Source: Gracilaria gracilis
Lineage: Eukaryota; Rhodophyta; Florideophyceae; Gracilariales; Gracilariaceae
Length of the DNA: 64,000 bases
Direction of reading: 5' to 3'
Assembly: GCA_030374805.1 (NCBI GenBank)
Contig: JARGSG010000189.1
Span: 1,612,001 to 1,676,000 of the forward strand
This document shows, piece after piece, positions 11,173 to 20,622 of this stretch. Each line of letters begins with the position of its first letter. Within the stretch, counting starts at the first letter, position 1. The translations under genes and the position numbers were made by a program. Under the pieces are notes generated by a model, which worked only from the letters and a program-made list of their open reading frames with translations, was not told where the DNA came from and searched no databases.

Positions 11173-13142
11173 AAAACCCCTCTCCCTTGCCCAGCCTTTT
11201 CCCTCCATCCCTTTCGAGGCAATTCCAATTTCACCAATCACTACAGCATTGCTTCGAAAACCCAAAAGCTTCTTTCCGCCGCGGTCTATTCAAGCGAATC
11301 AGACCGAACAGCCTCTCTCTGCCACCACCACGGAAACCACTGTTGCCACATCAGGCCCAACTATGGCTCTCTCGGCTGAACCCGAAGGTCCAAACTCTTC
11401 TGCGGCAAGGAACAGACAGCTTTTACCAAACCTTACAAAAGTCCTTGAGCTTAAAACGGGAGAAGACATCCGCAACACTCCCGGACCCAGTTCTTCATGC
11501 GAGCAGGGCTGATTATGCCAGTCTCCTTGAAAAGGCGGATGCCTCTGGCATGCTTCGCTGGTCTCTTGTTGATCAAGAACATCCAGAGTACTCTGCGCTG
11601 GCCGAAAAGTTGGAAATGACGCTATTTGCAGTGACGAAGTCACCGAGCGAAGACCGTTTGATATCATGGCCACGTATCCAAAATGAGTTGCTGCCAAAGC
11701 CCCCGTACACACCGTTACCAGACCCGAGCGTATTCAGCCGAATCCATGCAGGCACACAACAACTCTCTGGTTTCTTCCTCGACGTGGCTAATATGTTTCA
11801 CAATATAACCCTCCCAGAAAGCCTAGCCCGCCTTTTCCCGATGCGAAAGCTACCGCTGACCGCACTCCCTACTGACCTTCAATCCAAGCTCCGACAGCGC
11901 TTCAGACTACCGAATAGCACACATGGCTCGTTTCTGTTTCGGCCCTGCCAAGCGACGGCTCCCATGGGCTTCAAGTGGTCCGTGTATATCGCCCACTCTT
12001 TTGTGGCATCTCTTCTGCAAGAGGCTTTTCATATTTTTAAGCAATCGAAACTCTCGCCCTCCCATACCACCGTCTTGCACCCAATGACAACCCAAACCGC
12101 ACCCTGCTGTCTTACACCGCAGCGTGCAGCTCTGCTGCACATCATCGACGACATGTCTGTGGTGGGCGCTGGATGGCCTGACGACGCTGTAAAGGCCCTT
12201 CATCGCATCGTGCGCGGTACCTTCACTGCCGCCCGGCTTCCTATCAAGGACGCAAAGTTCTGCTGAGTATGGAATGTCGTTAAAGACTTTATACCTTTCA
12301 TGGGATGTACATGCAACCTCCAGCAAGGAATCGTGCACCCCGACGAAAAAACGGCAGTCCAAATAAGAGCGCAAGCGATGGAACTGCTTCGATCGTCATG
12401 CGTTCAATACAATGAATGGCAGTCGTTCTAAGGAAGTGCAATATGGCCACTGATGCTGAATAGAAGACTTTTATCGCTACTGAATGCTGGGTTTCGAATG
12501 TAAGTACCTGCCAATCCTGTCGAGAAATTTGTCATACACACCAGGGTTCACAAAGAAATTGGAATGATTACTGCACTTATGCCACTCAGTATGTCACAAT
12601 TAAACCTACCTGTCTCGAGCATTATAATTTCTTTTGACGCCTCTTTGGTCGCGGGAGCCATTGTGTACGCAGAAATAGACCAAAATGACGCGACATATTT
12701 ATGGGAGCAAACACAGAACCGGAAAGTTTCCCAACTCGAATTTAAATTCAAGCCACCTGTTCTTGGTAAGCGTTGCCAGGAAAATTTACCAAGAAGCAGA
12801 GTGAAAAAAGCCTGCATTAAGAAATGGGAAAAAGAAGAGCACATCAATTGTCTTTAAGCAGCTACAGCAGTTCTTGCTTTGGACTTTCTTTTCAGGAAGA
12901 AAATATTCAACCAACGTGTTATTGTGTTTACAGACTCCAACGTTACGCGATGTGCTATAGAAAAAAGAGGTTCTTCTTCTTTGGCAATATTATTGAGATG
13001 TCGCAGAGCAGCTGCTATTTGTCTTGCATTTAATATGTGGCGAACTTTTGTTCACATTTCGTCAGAGATGAACGTCGCAGACAAACCATCAAGGTGGTTT
13101 AACAAGAACACAACTACTCCTGGACGGCAGCAGAACTACTGA
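11130..13142 (+). pseudogene. Reverse transcriptase-RNase H of DIRS-like element, pseudogene
   Basis: A single frame of 2 kb interrupted by TGA at 12264-12266 and TAA at 12429-12431, 12501-12503 and 12855-12857. RT motifs are present in order: SPSEDRLISWPR, FFLDVANMF (motif A), ATAPMGFKWS (motif B), LLHIIDDMSVVG (motif C, with IDD rather than the usual Y-DD), and LPIKDAKF. RNase H follows: ISFDASLVAGAIVY, VIVFTDSNVTRCAI, and HISSEMNVADKPSRW at the end. All four stops stand where CGA or CAA is a one-step ancestor, and the absence of indels shows that decay was by substitution. Confidence 0.8.
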
Positions 13143-13309
13143 TTCTGTCTGATCATCATTGGGTTGGGGACAGTCGGTCTTCTGAGACTCTCTGTGTGCG
13201 ACTCAGTTCTGCTGATCGCACGAAGGGGAAGATGCTGTCTACCCCCTTCACACCTGACCAAAGAATAAAGATCGAGCGTAAGCTGTCTGAGAAGCCGTAA
13301 ATAAGAGTA
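13143..13309. other. Spacer between DIRS-like RNase H and Harbinger element
   Basis: 170 bp after the RNase H stop; probably the downstream untranslated end of the DIRS-like element. No repeat shared with 17373-17900, the other side of the Harbinger insertion, could be made out. Confidence 0.35.
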
Positions 13310-13312
13310 TAA

Positions 13313-13347
13313 GGGCCGTTCCAAAACTTTGTTTTTGTATGGAAATA
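13313..13347 (+). repeat. Left terminal inverted repeat of the Harbinger element
   Basis: Starts GGGCCGTTCC right after TAA. It pairs with the reverse complement of 17333-17369, with a small length difference in the middle. Confidence 0.9.
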
Positions 13348-13683
13348 GTATATGGAAGCATTCCCGTCACGTGGCGACTTCTAAGTAGCCATATCTAATA
13401 TGAACGGTTGCAACATTGTGTGACTTGCAGGGCACCTCTCTGCAAGTTCCATAGTGTATGGCTTGCCGTCTCTTCCTTCTTCGACACCACCCATCGCCCG
13501 TAACACAAAATGGTCCATCGAGACGTGATCTCCCAGAATCTTGATGGCGATTCTTCTCGCGTAAACCATGGCATTTCCTTGGTCCCCAATTTTGCGCACG
13601 CCATATCTTAACCAACTGCGACTCTGCAACAACTCGTTCCCTCTCTTCAGCCTCAAACTACCGCCGCTGCGCAACCACCCCAT

Positions 13684-14940
13684 GTGTCTTCCCCTTCTTA
13701 CCACAACCTAACCCGACAGGTAGGGCTTGATTCCTCTTCATGCGCTCCGACAGAAGACGAATCAAGTGGAAACGCAACACAGCCGCTTTCCGTATCAGAA
13801 AATGCCAGAACCCCCCGTCCTCCGGCGATACGCCTCACGCAACATATATTGTCTGCAGCACTACTTCGCATCGGTCTCTCCGGATCTGGTTCGAAATCGG
13901 TTCTAACGCAAAGGTTGAAGCAAGCCAATGTGTGCACCTCAAACGATTTCATTTGCCTTGCTAGGCTTTGGGAGCAACACAAATGTGTAGACGGCGAAAG
14001 GTTGGCTCTAAGAGCTGGTGTTGAACGTGGGCGGGCTCCTAACTGGACGAAACACGAAACAGCGCGCCTGTGTCATGTAATCGCTGATGCCCGACACTGG
14101 ACCGTTGTCTCCCGGATGTACCAGAGGATCGAGACACGGTCGGAACTTGATGCAGGGCGCCATGACCCGTTCTCTAACGAGTTCTTGCAGCTTTTCAACG
14201 ATCAGAGCTTTCAACCGGACGTTCCTGACGCCACCTGTGGGGTGACGGAGGATGTACTTCTTGCGTTCAATCCGAATGAGCACCCACACGTACGAAATGG
14301 AACACTTTTGAAGCAAAGATGGGGTACATTGAGATCTGCCTACACTATCGCATGTGAGAAGTACAATCGTTTCGAACAGGGTGATCCCGACTCCTTCCCG
14401 AATTTTACATGCGGTGACGACAGTATTTCCTACGTTCATTGCGTTTTTCATAAGCATCCAAGCTTGCATGCCGTTGTGCGAGTCACTCCTCCAAATGCAC
14501 AGGTTGAAGCAGGAATCAGTGATATTAACGCCTGTAGATCTGCTATCCTACCGGTTCAGACTTCCTCACGAAAGCGAAGAAGAGAGAAAGGCATTGAGTC
14601 GGTTGCTGCTGCTTTGAACCAGATGGCAGAAAGCAGCACATCCCCGCAGACCATTGTAATCCAAGACGGCTCGTCGGCGGTAACTTTAGATGCTGGAATC
14701 GTAAAGCTGGAAAGGGCTACGAAGGTTGCTTCTACTGTATCGTCTTTGATGGAATTAGAGGTCAAGATAATGGCCAGCATTGACTGTACTCGTAGCAGGG
14801 ATGGAGGGGCTCATAGCGGGACTACGAATGTGACTTTGGCTTTAATGGAGCGACGGTTGGCTTGCAGAAGGCAAATAATTGACAAAGCCATGTCAAGCAT
14901 GGATGAGGCTGATGATGATAGGGAAGAAGAAAGCATTTAA
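13684..14940 (+). CDS. SAP-domain plus Myb/trihelix-like protein of Harbinger element
   Basis: 418 residues, uninterrupted. Residues about 51-82 form a SAP motif (LTQHILSAALLRIGL, then SGSKSVLTQRL), a DNA-binding helix-extension-helix. Residues about 115-245 look like the Myb/trihelix domain of Harbinger partners: APNWTKHETARLCHVI, then WTVVSRMYQRIE, then LLKQRWGTLRSAYTIACEKYNRFE. The C-terminal third is helical with basic SSRKRRREK and ends in an acidic tail (DEADDDREEES). In this superfamily the second protein carries the transposase into the nucleus and binds the ends. The gene is convergent with the transposase relic. A SAP domain joined to the Myb-like part is not the arrangement I know best. 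An intact partner beside a broken transposase could mean recent loss. Confidence 0.7.
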   Translation: MSSPSYHNLTRQVGLDSSSCAPTEDESSGNATQPLSVSENARTPRPPAIRLTQHILSAALLRIGLSGSGSKSVLTQRLKQANVCTSNDFICLARLWEQHKCVDGERLALRAGVERGRAPNWTKHETARLCHVIADARHWTVVSRMYQRIETRSELDAGRHDPFSNEFLQLFNDQSFQPDVPDATCGVTEDVLLAFNPNEHPHVRNGTLLKQRWGTLRSAYTIACEKYNRFEQGDPDSFPNFTCGDDSISYVHCVFHKHPSLHAVVRVTPPNAQVEAGISDINACRSAILPVQTSSRKRRREKGIESVAAALNQMAESSTSPQTIVIQDGSSAVTLDAGIVKLERATKVASTVSSLMELEVKIMASIDCTRSRDGGAHSGTTNVTLALMERRLACRRQIIDKAMSSMDEADDDREEESI

Positions 14941-15019
14941 TATGGAATGTGGAGGAGCGAAGTCATTCAATATGTGAACATGCACACACGGAAAGTCTAC
15001 GCGGCGCTTTGTACTCTGT

Positions 15020-16845
15020 CTAGACATATGGCCTGCGCCGGGCGCTGGCTTCAATCTCTTGGGTAAAGTAGATGCGCAGCTGCGATGCTTCCACGTCTCG
15101 GCGTCTGTGATGCAGAGCTTCGTTCAAATCGCCTTCATCTTGACGATTTAGCGATAGGTCAGCCGGATCATTGTGGGGGGCACTGTCTGCTTCCGAAGGT
15201 GGCGGAACCTCAGAGGAGTTATCATTTTCGATGAAAAAGTTGTGAATCTTGCAGCAGACTGAAATGACGGTAGCGTTCTTCACAAGAGAGCAACGTAGTG
15301 GTCTCCAGAGTACTATCCATCTTCCTAACAGAATCCCGAAGCTTTGCTCGATGAACACTCTCGCGGACCAGTGCCAGTAGTTAAAACAACTTTTGGCCGT
15401 GCTCAAAGACCTTCCAGGCCAAGGGGTTAGAATTCTTTTCGTACAGGTATACGCATCGTCGCGTGCTATCCAATACCCCGGCACAAGGCTATTTTCCTCA
15501 CGTTCGAGGAGGGTTGCAAGACTGCTCATTGCATAAGCAGTGCTATCATGCGTGGACCCCGGTGACATGAATGATATGAAGGTAAAACGATATTCCGAGT
15601 ACACAACGATTGTAGATTGAGTGCAAAAAATCCTTTCCGATTGTAGTAAGTAGAAGAATGAGCGACTTCCGACGATGAAGGCTCAGTAATTTTGATAGCA
15701 ATACCATCCAATGCACCACAATACATGTCTAAGGCACTTTCCTGTTGTCGTACAAATACCGATAAGGTGTGGGGTCCGCCTGGTAGAGAGAGCGCGCGAG
15801 AGCTCAACCTAAGAGGAAAAAGCACACAACCGATATGGTAGTAGGGCACCTGAAACCCGTAGGGGCAAACGGCGGAGAATGTAGTCTAGACCGTGTAGGT
15901 GTACGGTAGTAGACGTCGACGCGCGGTAAAACCTGAATAGTAATAGAGTAGCAAGTGATCAAGATGGTATAATCACTGCCCTAATGGTGCCTCACTTTAC
16001 AATACCCGAGGGGGAAGGCGAAGTGCACCACAATATATACAAGGTGCACCGACGCTAATCTCCCATGCGGGCATGAAGTCATCGGCTGTGCCCATGACCT
16101 ACTGTCATGGGCCAGCAATGTTAAGCTAAACTAAATTAGAAATTAGGAATTAGAAATTATAAAATACAGAATACCAATTGGGTACAGTGCAGGCAGCAAG
16201 ACACACCAGTAGGCCCACGTGGCACCAACCCATTGAGGTCTCATTGTACTACACCTGTCGTCTTGAAAAGCGTTTCTAAACTCTTGAAAGCCAAGCCTCA
16301 TTCTTGTAAGGAAATGATAGGTCGAGCAAGCTGTTTAGCACTCCCATTGTGTTGTCTATGTAATAATAAACCGTTGAAGAAGGGAAAAGGTGTGCCATGC
16401 CGATGTCTAAATACGAATCCCTGGCTAAACATCTTAACGATACAGATCGTCGCATCAAGGGTGGGCTCCTCCGAAACTTGCAGTTAGAGAAGAGAGCCAG
16501 TTTTCCAGCAAGTAGCATGTAAGAATTCCTCGACATTCTATATATACGCTTGAACAAACGAGGGGACGTTCCAGCCAGTACGGTAGAGAAAAATAATTTT
16601 CTTCGTTGAACAGTGTGCTCGCCACGTCCACGTCCAGTCATGCTGGCAGTGATGATAACAGAAGCAGCCGAAGCAGCAATTTGAAACGTGTTTCTGTTTC
16701 GTTTAGATATAATCGCAGCAACACCTATTGCCGTACGTTTGCGTTCTTCCATAGCTCGTCTTAGTGTCAGACGGTGACGATTTGATGTAATAGTCCGGAT
16801 GAACAATAGAATTAGCTTTATGCGGCTGGTTCTTTCTCTCAACAA
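15020..16845 (-). pseudogene. PIF/Harbinger (DDE_Tnp_4) transposase, frameshifted
   Basis: The N-terminal part (16845-16276) has RLFKRIYRMSRNSYMLL and SLRCLARDSYLDIGMAHLF, typical of HARBI1-like proteins. The DDE domain follows in two overlapping frames: CGALDGIAIKI (first Asp), YYNRKGFFALNLQ, then after a one-base slip near 15605-15612 SPGSTHDSTAY (second Asp), GYWIARDDAY, and RVFIEQSFGILLGRW (last acidic residue). A TAG at 16276-16278 also breaks the frame. Between 16254 and 15742 lies a 513-bp block with no coding similarity. It starts GT and ends AG on the coding strand, and removing it joins the two parts in phase, so it may be an intron; a nested insertion is the alternative. Confidence 0.8.
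15742..16254 (-). other. 513-bp block interrupting the Harbinger transposase (intron or insertion)
   Basis: On the coding strand it begins GTGTAG after CGACAG and ends ACGACAACAG before GAAAGT. Joining the flanks keeps the frame in phase 0. The similar words CGACAG and CGACAACAG at the two edges could instead be a target duplication around an inserted element. No protein is encoded. Confidence 0.45.
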
Positions 16846-17332
16846 ATTGTACTACTTTGTGGGACTACTTCTACGTTTATATAGATGATAGAGATGTTCT
16901 TTGGTAAAGGAAAAAAGGTTTTCAGCTACTCAGCAACTACGTGGGTTCCACCAAGGATTTTACTCAGAGCTAAAAGATGTAGTGTTAAGCCATAGTCCAA
17001 GTACGTTGCACTACATTATATGCTCCAACTACACGGAAGACTGTAGTTGCAGGCATGGATATGGGTGTCGACGGGCATGTTGGGAGAGCTGGATAAGGCT
17101 TAAGGAAGGCTTCAGGAAGCCAAAGCGGAAAGAAACAAAAATGGGTGAGAGACAAACAGGCCGTGTAGGAAGACGCCGGGGTGTCATCACGTTAGAGCCG
17201 GATAGGTGAAAAGAAGAAGAAGCGGGGAGATAACCGTTGCGGCTGCATTAGCTTCAATGCTACCATGAAATGACGACATATGCTATTTTATGTTGGCAAA
17301 GCATATGGCCGGCTTTCAAAACCGTCATATTT

Positions 17333-17369
17333 TATTCCCATACGATAATAGAAAGTATTGGAACGGCCC
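17333..17369 (-). repeat. Right terminal inverted repeat of the Harbinger element
   Basis: Ends GGAACGGCCC immediately before TAA (17370-17372). Its reverse complement matches 13313-13347. Confidence 0.9.
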
Positions 17370-17372
17370 TAA

Positions 17373-17959
17373 GTTATTTAAGTCATCTGCTTTTCTGACC
17401 GTTGTTGATCAGTCGCAACTACGGGCCTGGAAATCTCCTATAACATGAAGTGGAGAGCACAAAAGCTATTCGGAAATCTAAAACCTCCAGACTTCAAATA
17501 TCATTAAGGGCTGGCATAGTCCATTGCGTGTCGACACAGAAAACAAACACTTCATAGCATGATGCCAAGCACTTCTTAAAGCTGAGCCCTCTTCGCGTAA
17601 AGGTAGATAAAAGGGCTAGCTGTGCACTTGTATGACAAGAAATGGTTTGAAAAAGTAAGACAAAGTTCTTCACAGACAATGTGATGGTGGGCCGAGTAAC
17701 AAGTCTCGTCCATGATTTGGCATTGTCAATAGATACGATGACATTCCATACAAATCGTTGTTCTCTGGGTTGCCTGTAATAAGAGTGAGTGCGAGTGAAG
17801 GAAAGCAGCTTATGCGGGCTTGAGCTGTAGGTAGCCGTTGCAGTATCTTACCGGAGGTAGGGGACCTAAATCGGGCTTCTGGACGAACCCCGTAGGCTTT
17901 GGAACAGGGTCGCATCCCTACAACAAACTTCTGACCAACTCCAGAGCTTTTCGACGGTC
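17373..17959. other. Intergenic, nothing recognised
   Basis: About 590 bp between the Harbinger element and the next gene; only short frames without motifs. It should contain the promoter of the membrane-protein gene at 17960, but no TATA box is clear. Confidence 0.4.
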
Positions 17960-19495
17960 ATGGGTCAAATGATTGACTTGTTCTTCGTAGGTCCTAATGT
18001 ATTCAACGTGCTGAAGTATATGGTGATGTCCCTGACACTGGGTTTCGCCGCCGATATTCTTCTTGACTCAATATACGCATATAACACGGCCAGAAACTTG
18101 GTCAGAAGGGGGTGGGCTCATCCGGCCGGTTCGTCATTTCAGTTTCGATTTAAGCGCGGTATAAGGATTGGAAGGTCTTTAGGAAACCTGTTCGTATTCC
18201 TTACGGTGCTTGTCATATCTGTAGCAGAGATGGCATTGGAGTTCTCCACTGGGGCCGAATCAGTTTGGACTTCAAGAGTGGAGACGCTTCGAGTTTCAAA
18301 GAACGCTTCAAACATAACCTCGCTGCTTCGAGGAGGCCCAGACTACATCTTGAGAATGGAGAATGCTCTACAAAGAGTTGAAAACATATGTTTCAACACC
18401 GAAGAGATGTGGTACTTTCCCGTTTTTTTCAACATGACTGGTGAAAACCGATATCAAAAGTTGGGGAAGGCAGCACAGTGTCTTCAGAACTACTCGAAAC
18501 CAGTCGATGCGAAAAAGGCCCTTAACAAATCGGGGTTTGCTGCAGAAGAGGTAGCAATCACCAACATGTGGAACAACTCGCAACTGGATATCGGTCTAGA
18601 CGTAAATGAGGAAGAAGTGGCGGTTCCATACATGAAGGTGAAGAATTCTTCAAAGAATGCAAGGATTGGTGCTTTGGAGTTTTATAGCTTCCTAGCAGTA
18701 AACTTCACGAGCAATGAAAGACCGATAAATGGATCCGAAAGAGCCTTGAGCGGAATAAGTACGACCAAAAGAACACCAGTAGCACTTTACACGGCTCGGT
18801 ATAGAGTTGCAATGGGAAGAAGCATAGAATGTCTGGTGAGAATGCAGTGGAAAAAGGAGGAGGAAACTGGGTTGTTGAAACGAAAGCGGCCCTTAGTTGA
18901 CGTATGTTTGGTGCCAATCTCCGGGAATCGCGGGGTCCTGGGCTATTTCTCTAGAAACCAATTGGTGATGTCAGTTGCTTTAGACAGAGCGAAGACATTT
19001 CATGACTTGGAGGTTCTTCGGGCGACGGCGTGGATGCTAGGAGAAACCGCTGGGCTTCACACTTATCGCGAACTGGCCGTTCTGACCACAATTAGCAGCA
19101 GGATGGTCCAGAACATAAACATAGATGGGTATGAAGATCTGGAGTTTGAAGTTGGGGATCGACATTTAACAGTTCCTACCTGGACGGTTTGGGGCATCCT
19201 TCTATTTGCATTTTGTCTAATTGTGCTAGTGCTTGCTAAGGTTTGCTTGACAGTGTGGATAAGACAGTTCAAGATAAGAGGGAATCTAGGCACTGCGAAA
19301 GGAATTGCTGAGAGTTGGCTTCTTCGAAATGAACAACTTGAGTCATATTCCGCCACGGGCGGAGAGGTTATTTTGGCACTGGAAAACTGGCCAGAGGACG
19401 AAAGGCCAAGAGTTACAGTGAAGAGAGATATTGAATTTCAGGAGAAGCCAGAGTATGTACCTGTACTTGGAACGCTCAAGGATGGAAATGGGTAG
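17960..19495 (+). CDS. Membrane glycoprotein of unknown family
   Basis: 511 residues with three predicted membrane helices: about 14-36 (LKYMVMSLTLGFAADIL), 72-94 (LFVFLTVLVISVAEMAL) and 408-432 (TVWGILLFAFCLIVLVLAKV). The roughly 310 residues between the second and third helices hold at least nine N-glycosylation sequons (such as NAS, NIT, NMT, NYS, NSS, NFT) and scattered Cys, so this part should face the lumen or outside. The C-terminal 80 residues would be cytosolic and include short acidic stretches. No enzyme motif is seen and I do not recognise the family. The uninterrupted frame and consistent topology make it a real gene. No start codon upstream competes. Confidence 0.75.
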   Translation: MGQMIDLFFVGPNVFNVLKYMVMSLTLGFAADILLDSIYAYNTARNLVRRGWAHPAGSSFQFRFKRGIRIGRSLGNLFVFLTVLVISVAEMALEFSTGAESVWTSRVETLRVSKNASNITSLLRGGPDYILRMENALQRVENICFNTEEMWYFPVFFNMTGENRYQKLGKAAQCLQNYSKPVDAKKALNKSGFAAEEVAITNMWNNSQLDIGLDVNEEEVAVPYMKVKNSSKNARIGALEFYSFLAVNFTSNERPINGSERALSGISTTKRTPVALYTARYRVAMGRSIECLVRMQWKKEEETGLLKRKRPLVDVCLVPISGNRGVLGYFSRNQLVMSVALDRAKTFHDLEVLRATAWMLGETAGLHTYRELAVLTTISSRMVQNINIDGYEDLEFEVGDRHLTVPTWTVWGILLFAFCLIVLVLAKVCLTVWIRQFKIRGNLGTAKGIAESWLLRNEQLESYSATGGEVILALENWPEDERPRVTVKRDIEFQEKPEYVPVLGTLKDGNG

Positions 19496-20622
19496 CGGTG
19501 TGAATGAAGGGGAATGAGCTGGAGACAGTACAAGATCTGCCTCTTCATGAAGTGCACCTTGGGTCCCTCATGCAGCGGCAACATACGATAAAGCTGCCAT
19601 TATTAGGATGATCTTCACATGATCTTGACGAGGAAACGACCCAGCAGCCGAAGCGAACTTGTGCAACAGTAAACGTCCAAAACTGGAAGGTGGGAGTTTC
19701 CAGCGACATCTTGCACGGTGTGAATATTGCGTTTGTTGCGAAGTCGAGTTGTTTTCCACGAGCTTGACATAGAGACCCCGACCTTCCGGATCGACAGGTA
19801 ACATAGAGCTTACGACTTTCTTTGTAGATAACCTCAGGTCCAGGTGCAGGTTGGATTGTAGAGGTAGAGATGAGGATCGTAAACACTAATCATCAGCTTG
19901 CAAATACTTTTCGTCGTATCCCAGTGTGAGATCTAGTGCTCTCACCGTCGTTGGCGTCTGCATATTTCAACTATCTTTCGGTACCGCATCCGCCTGAGAG
20001 CAGAAGACACATTGTGAGTAGTGGATCGTCTTGGGCGAACCGTGTTGGCGCAAGATAATTCAGGCGCAACGACCAGAGCCCGCTGTGTAATCCGATGAGC
20101 TGCCTCGTAAAATGTGGCCAGGGAACACCCGATATCGGAAAGCAGTATCTTCACTTGTGTCATAAAGTCCGTACTCGAGCGTTCCATCGTCGTATTACGC
20201 GTCCTCTTTACGATCTGAAATGCAGCTTGGTAACAAGACTACTGACAACATCGAGGGAACTGGATTTCGGCGAAGACGTGTACGGTTAAAATTCAGCGAA
20301 GAGGTTTTGTACAAAACTTCAAGCTACCCTTCGAAATAGATTCGAAGGTCTCACCTCATATTTCTCTTTTACTTATGTGCAGAACATCAGCACCCAGAAC
20401 AGGGAAACATCATAGGGAGCTAGAATGCCGCCTCACTCGAACGTAGCTGCGAAGCATGTAACGGAATCTCGTTCAAGGTGACGCATCGATTCATCGATTT
20501 GTATTCGCGGACACAACGAAGACTTAGATGCTATCGATCATGTCAGGTTGGATCGAACTGGGTTTAAAGGCCACACACCGATGATATAACAAGGAGCGCA
20601 TGCTTTCGATGTCAGTGGCGAA
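19496..20622. other. Intergenic, nothing recognised
   Basis: 1.1 kb between the membrane-protein gene and the convergent methyltransferase gene. Several short minus-strand frames (for example 19942-20187) have no motif and no neighbour in common. It must hold the 3' ends of both flanking genes. Confidence 0.4.

Larger units (their letters stand above)
8093..13142 (+). mobile_element. DIRS-like tyrosine-recombinase retroelement, decayed
   Basis: About 5 kb on the plus strand coding, in order, for a tyrosine recombinase, a gag-like protein, reverse transcriptase and RNase H. The recombinase in place of an integrase and the RT motifs (FFLDVANMF, PMGFKWS, IIDD) place it with DIRS/Ngaro/VIPER-type elements. 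Recombinase-first order is unusual for DIRS proper. Terminal or split direct repeats were not found, so the ends are approximate. The element holds eight in-frame stops in three genes but few indels. The Copia element sits directly before it and the second Harbinger element 170 bp after it. Confidence 0.8.
13313..17369. mobile_element. PIF/Harbinger DNA transposon with both termini
   Basis: A 4057-bp element bounded by inverted repeats that begin GGGCCGTTCCAAAACTTT on the left and GGGCCGTTCCAATACTTT on the right, flanked by a 3-bp duplication TAA (13310-13312 and 17370-17372), as Harbinger elements require (TWA). It carries two convergent genes: an intact SAP/Myb-like protein (13684-14940, plus) and a broken transposase (16845-15020, minus). 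Ends and duplication are clean, so the insertion itself is clear even though this copy lacks a working transposase. Confidence 0.92.

Noticed and set aside
11299..12374. Minus-strand frames of 137 and 155 codons opposite the DIRS-like RT
   Set aside because: Shadows of the RT frame, which has clear motifs on the plus strand.
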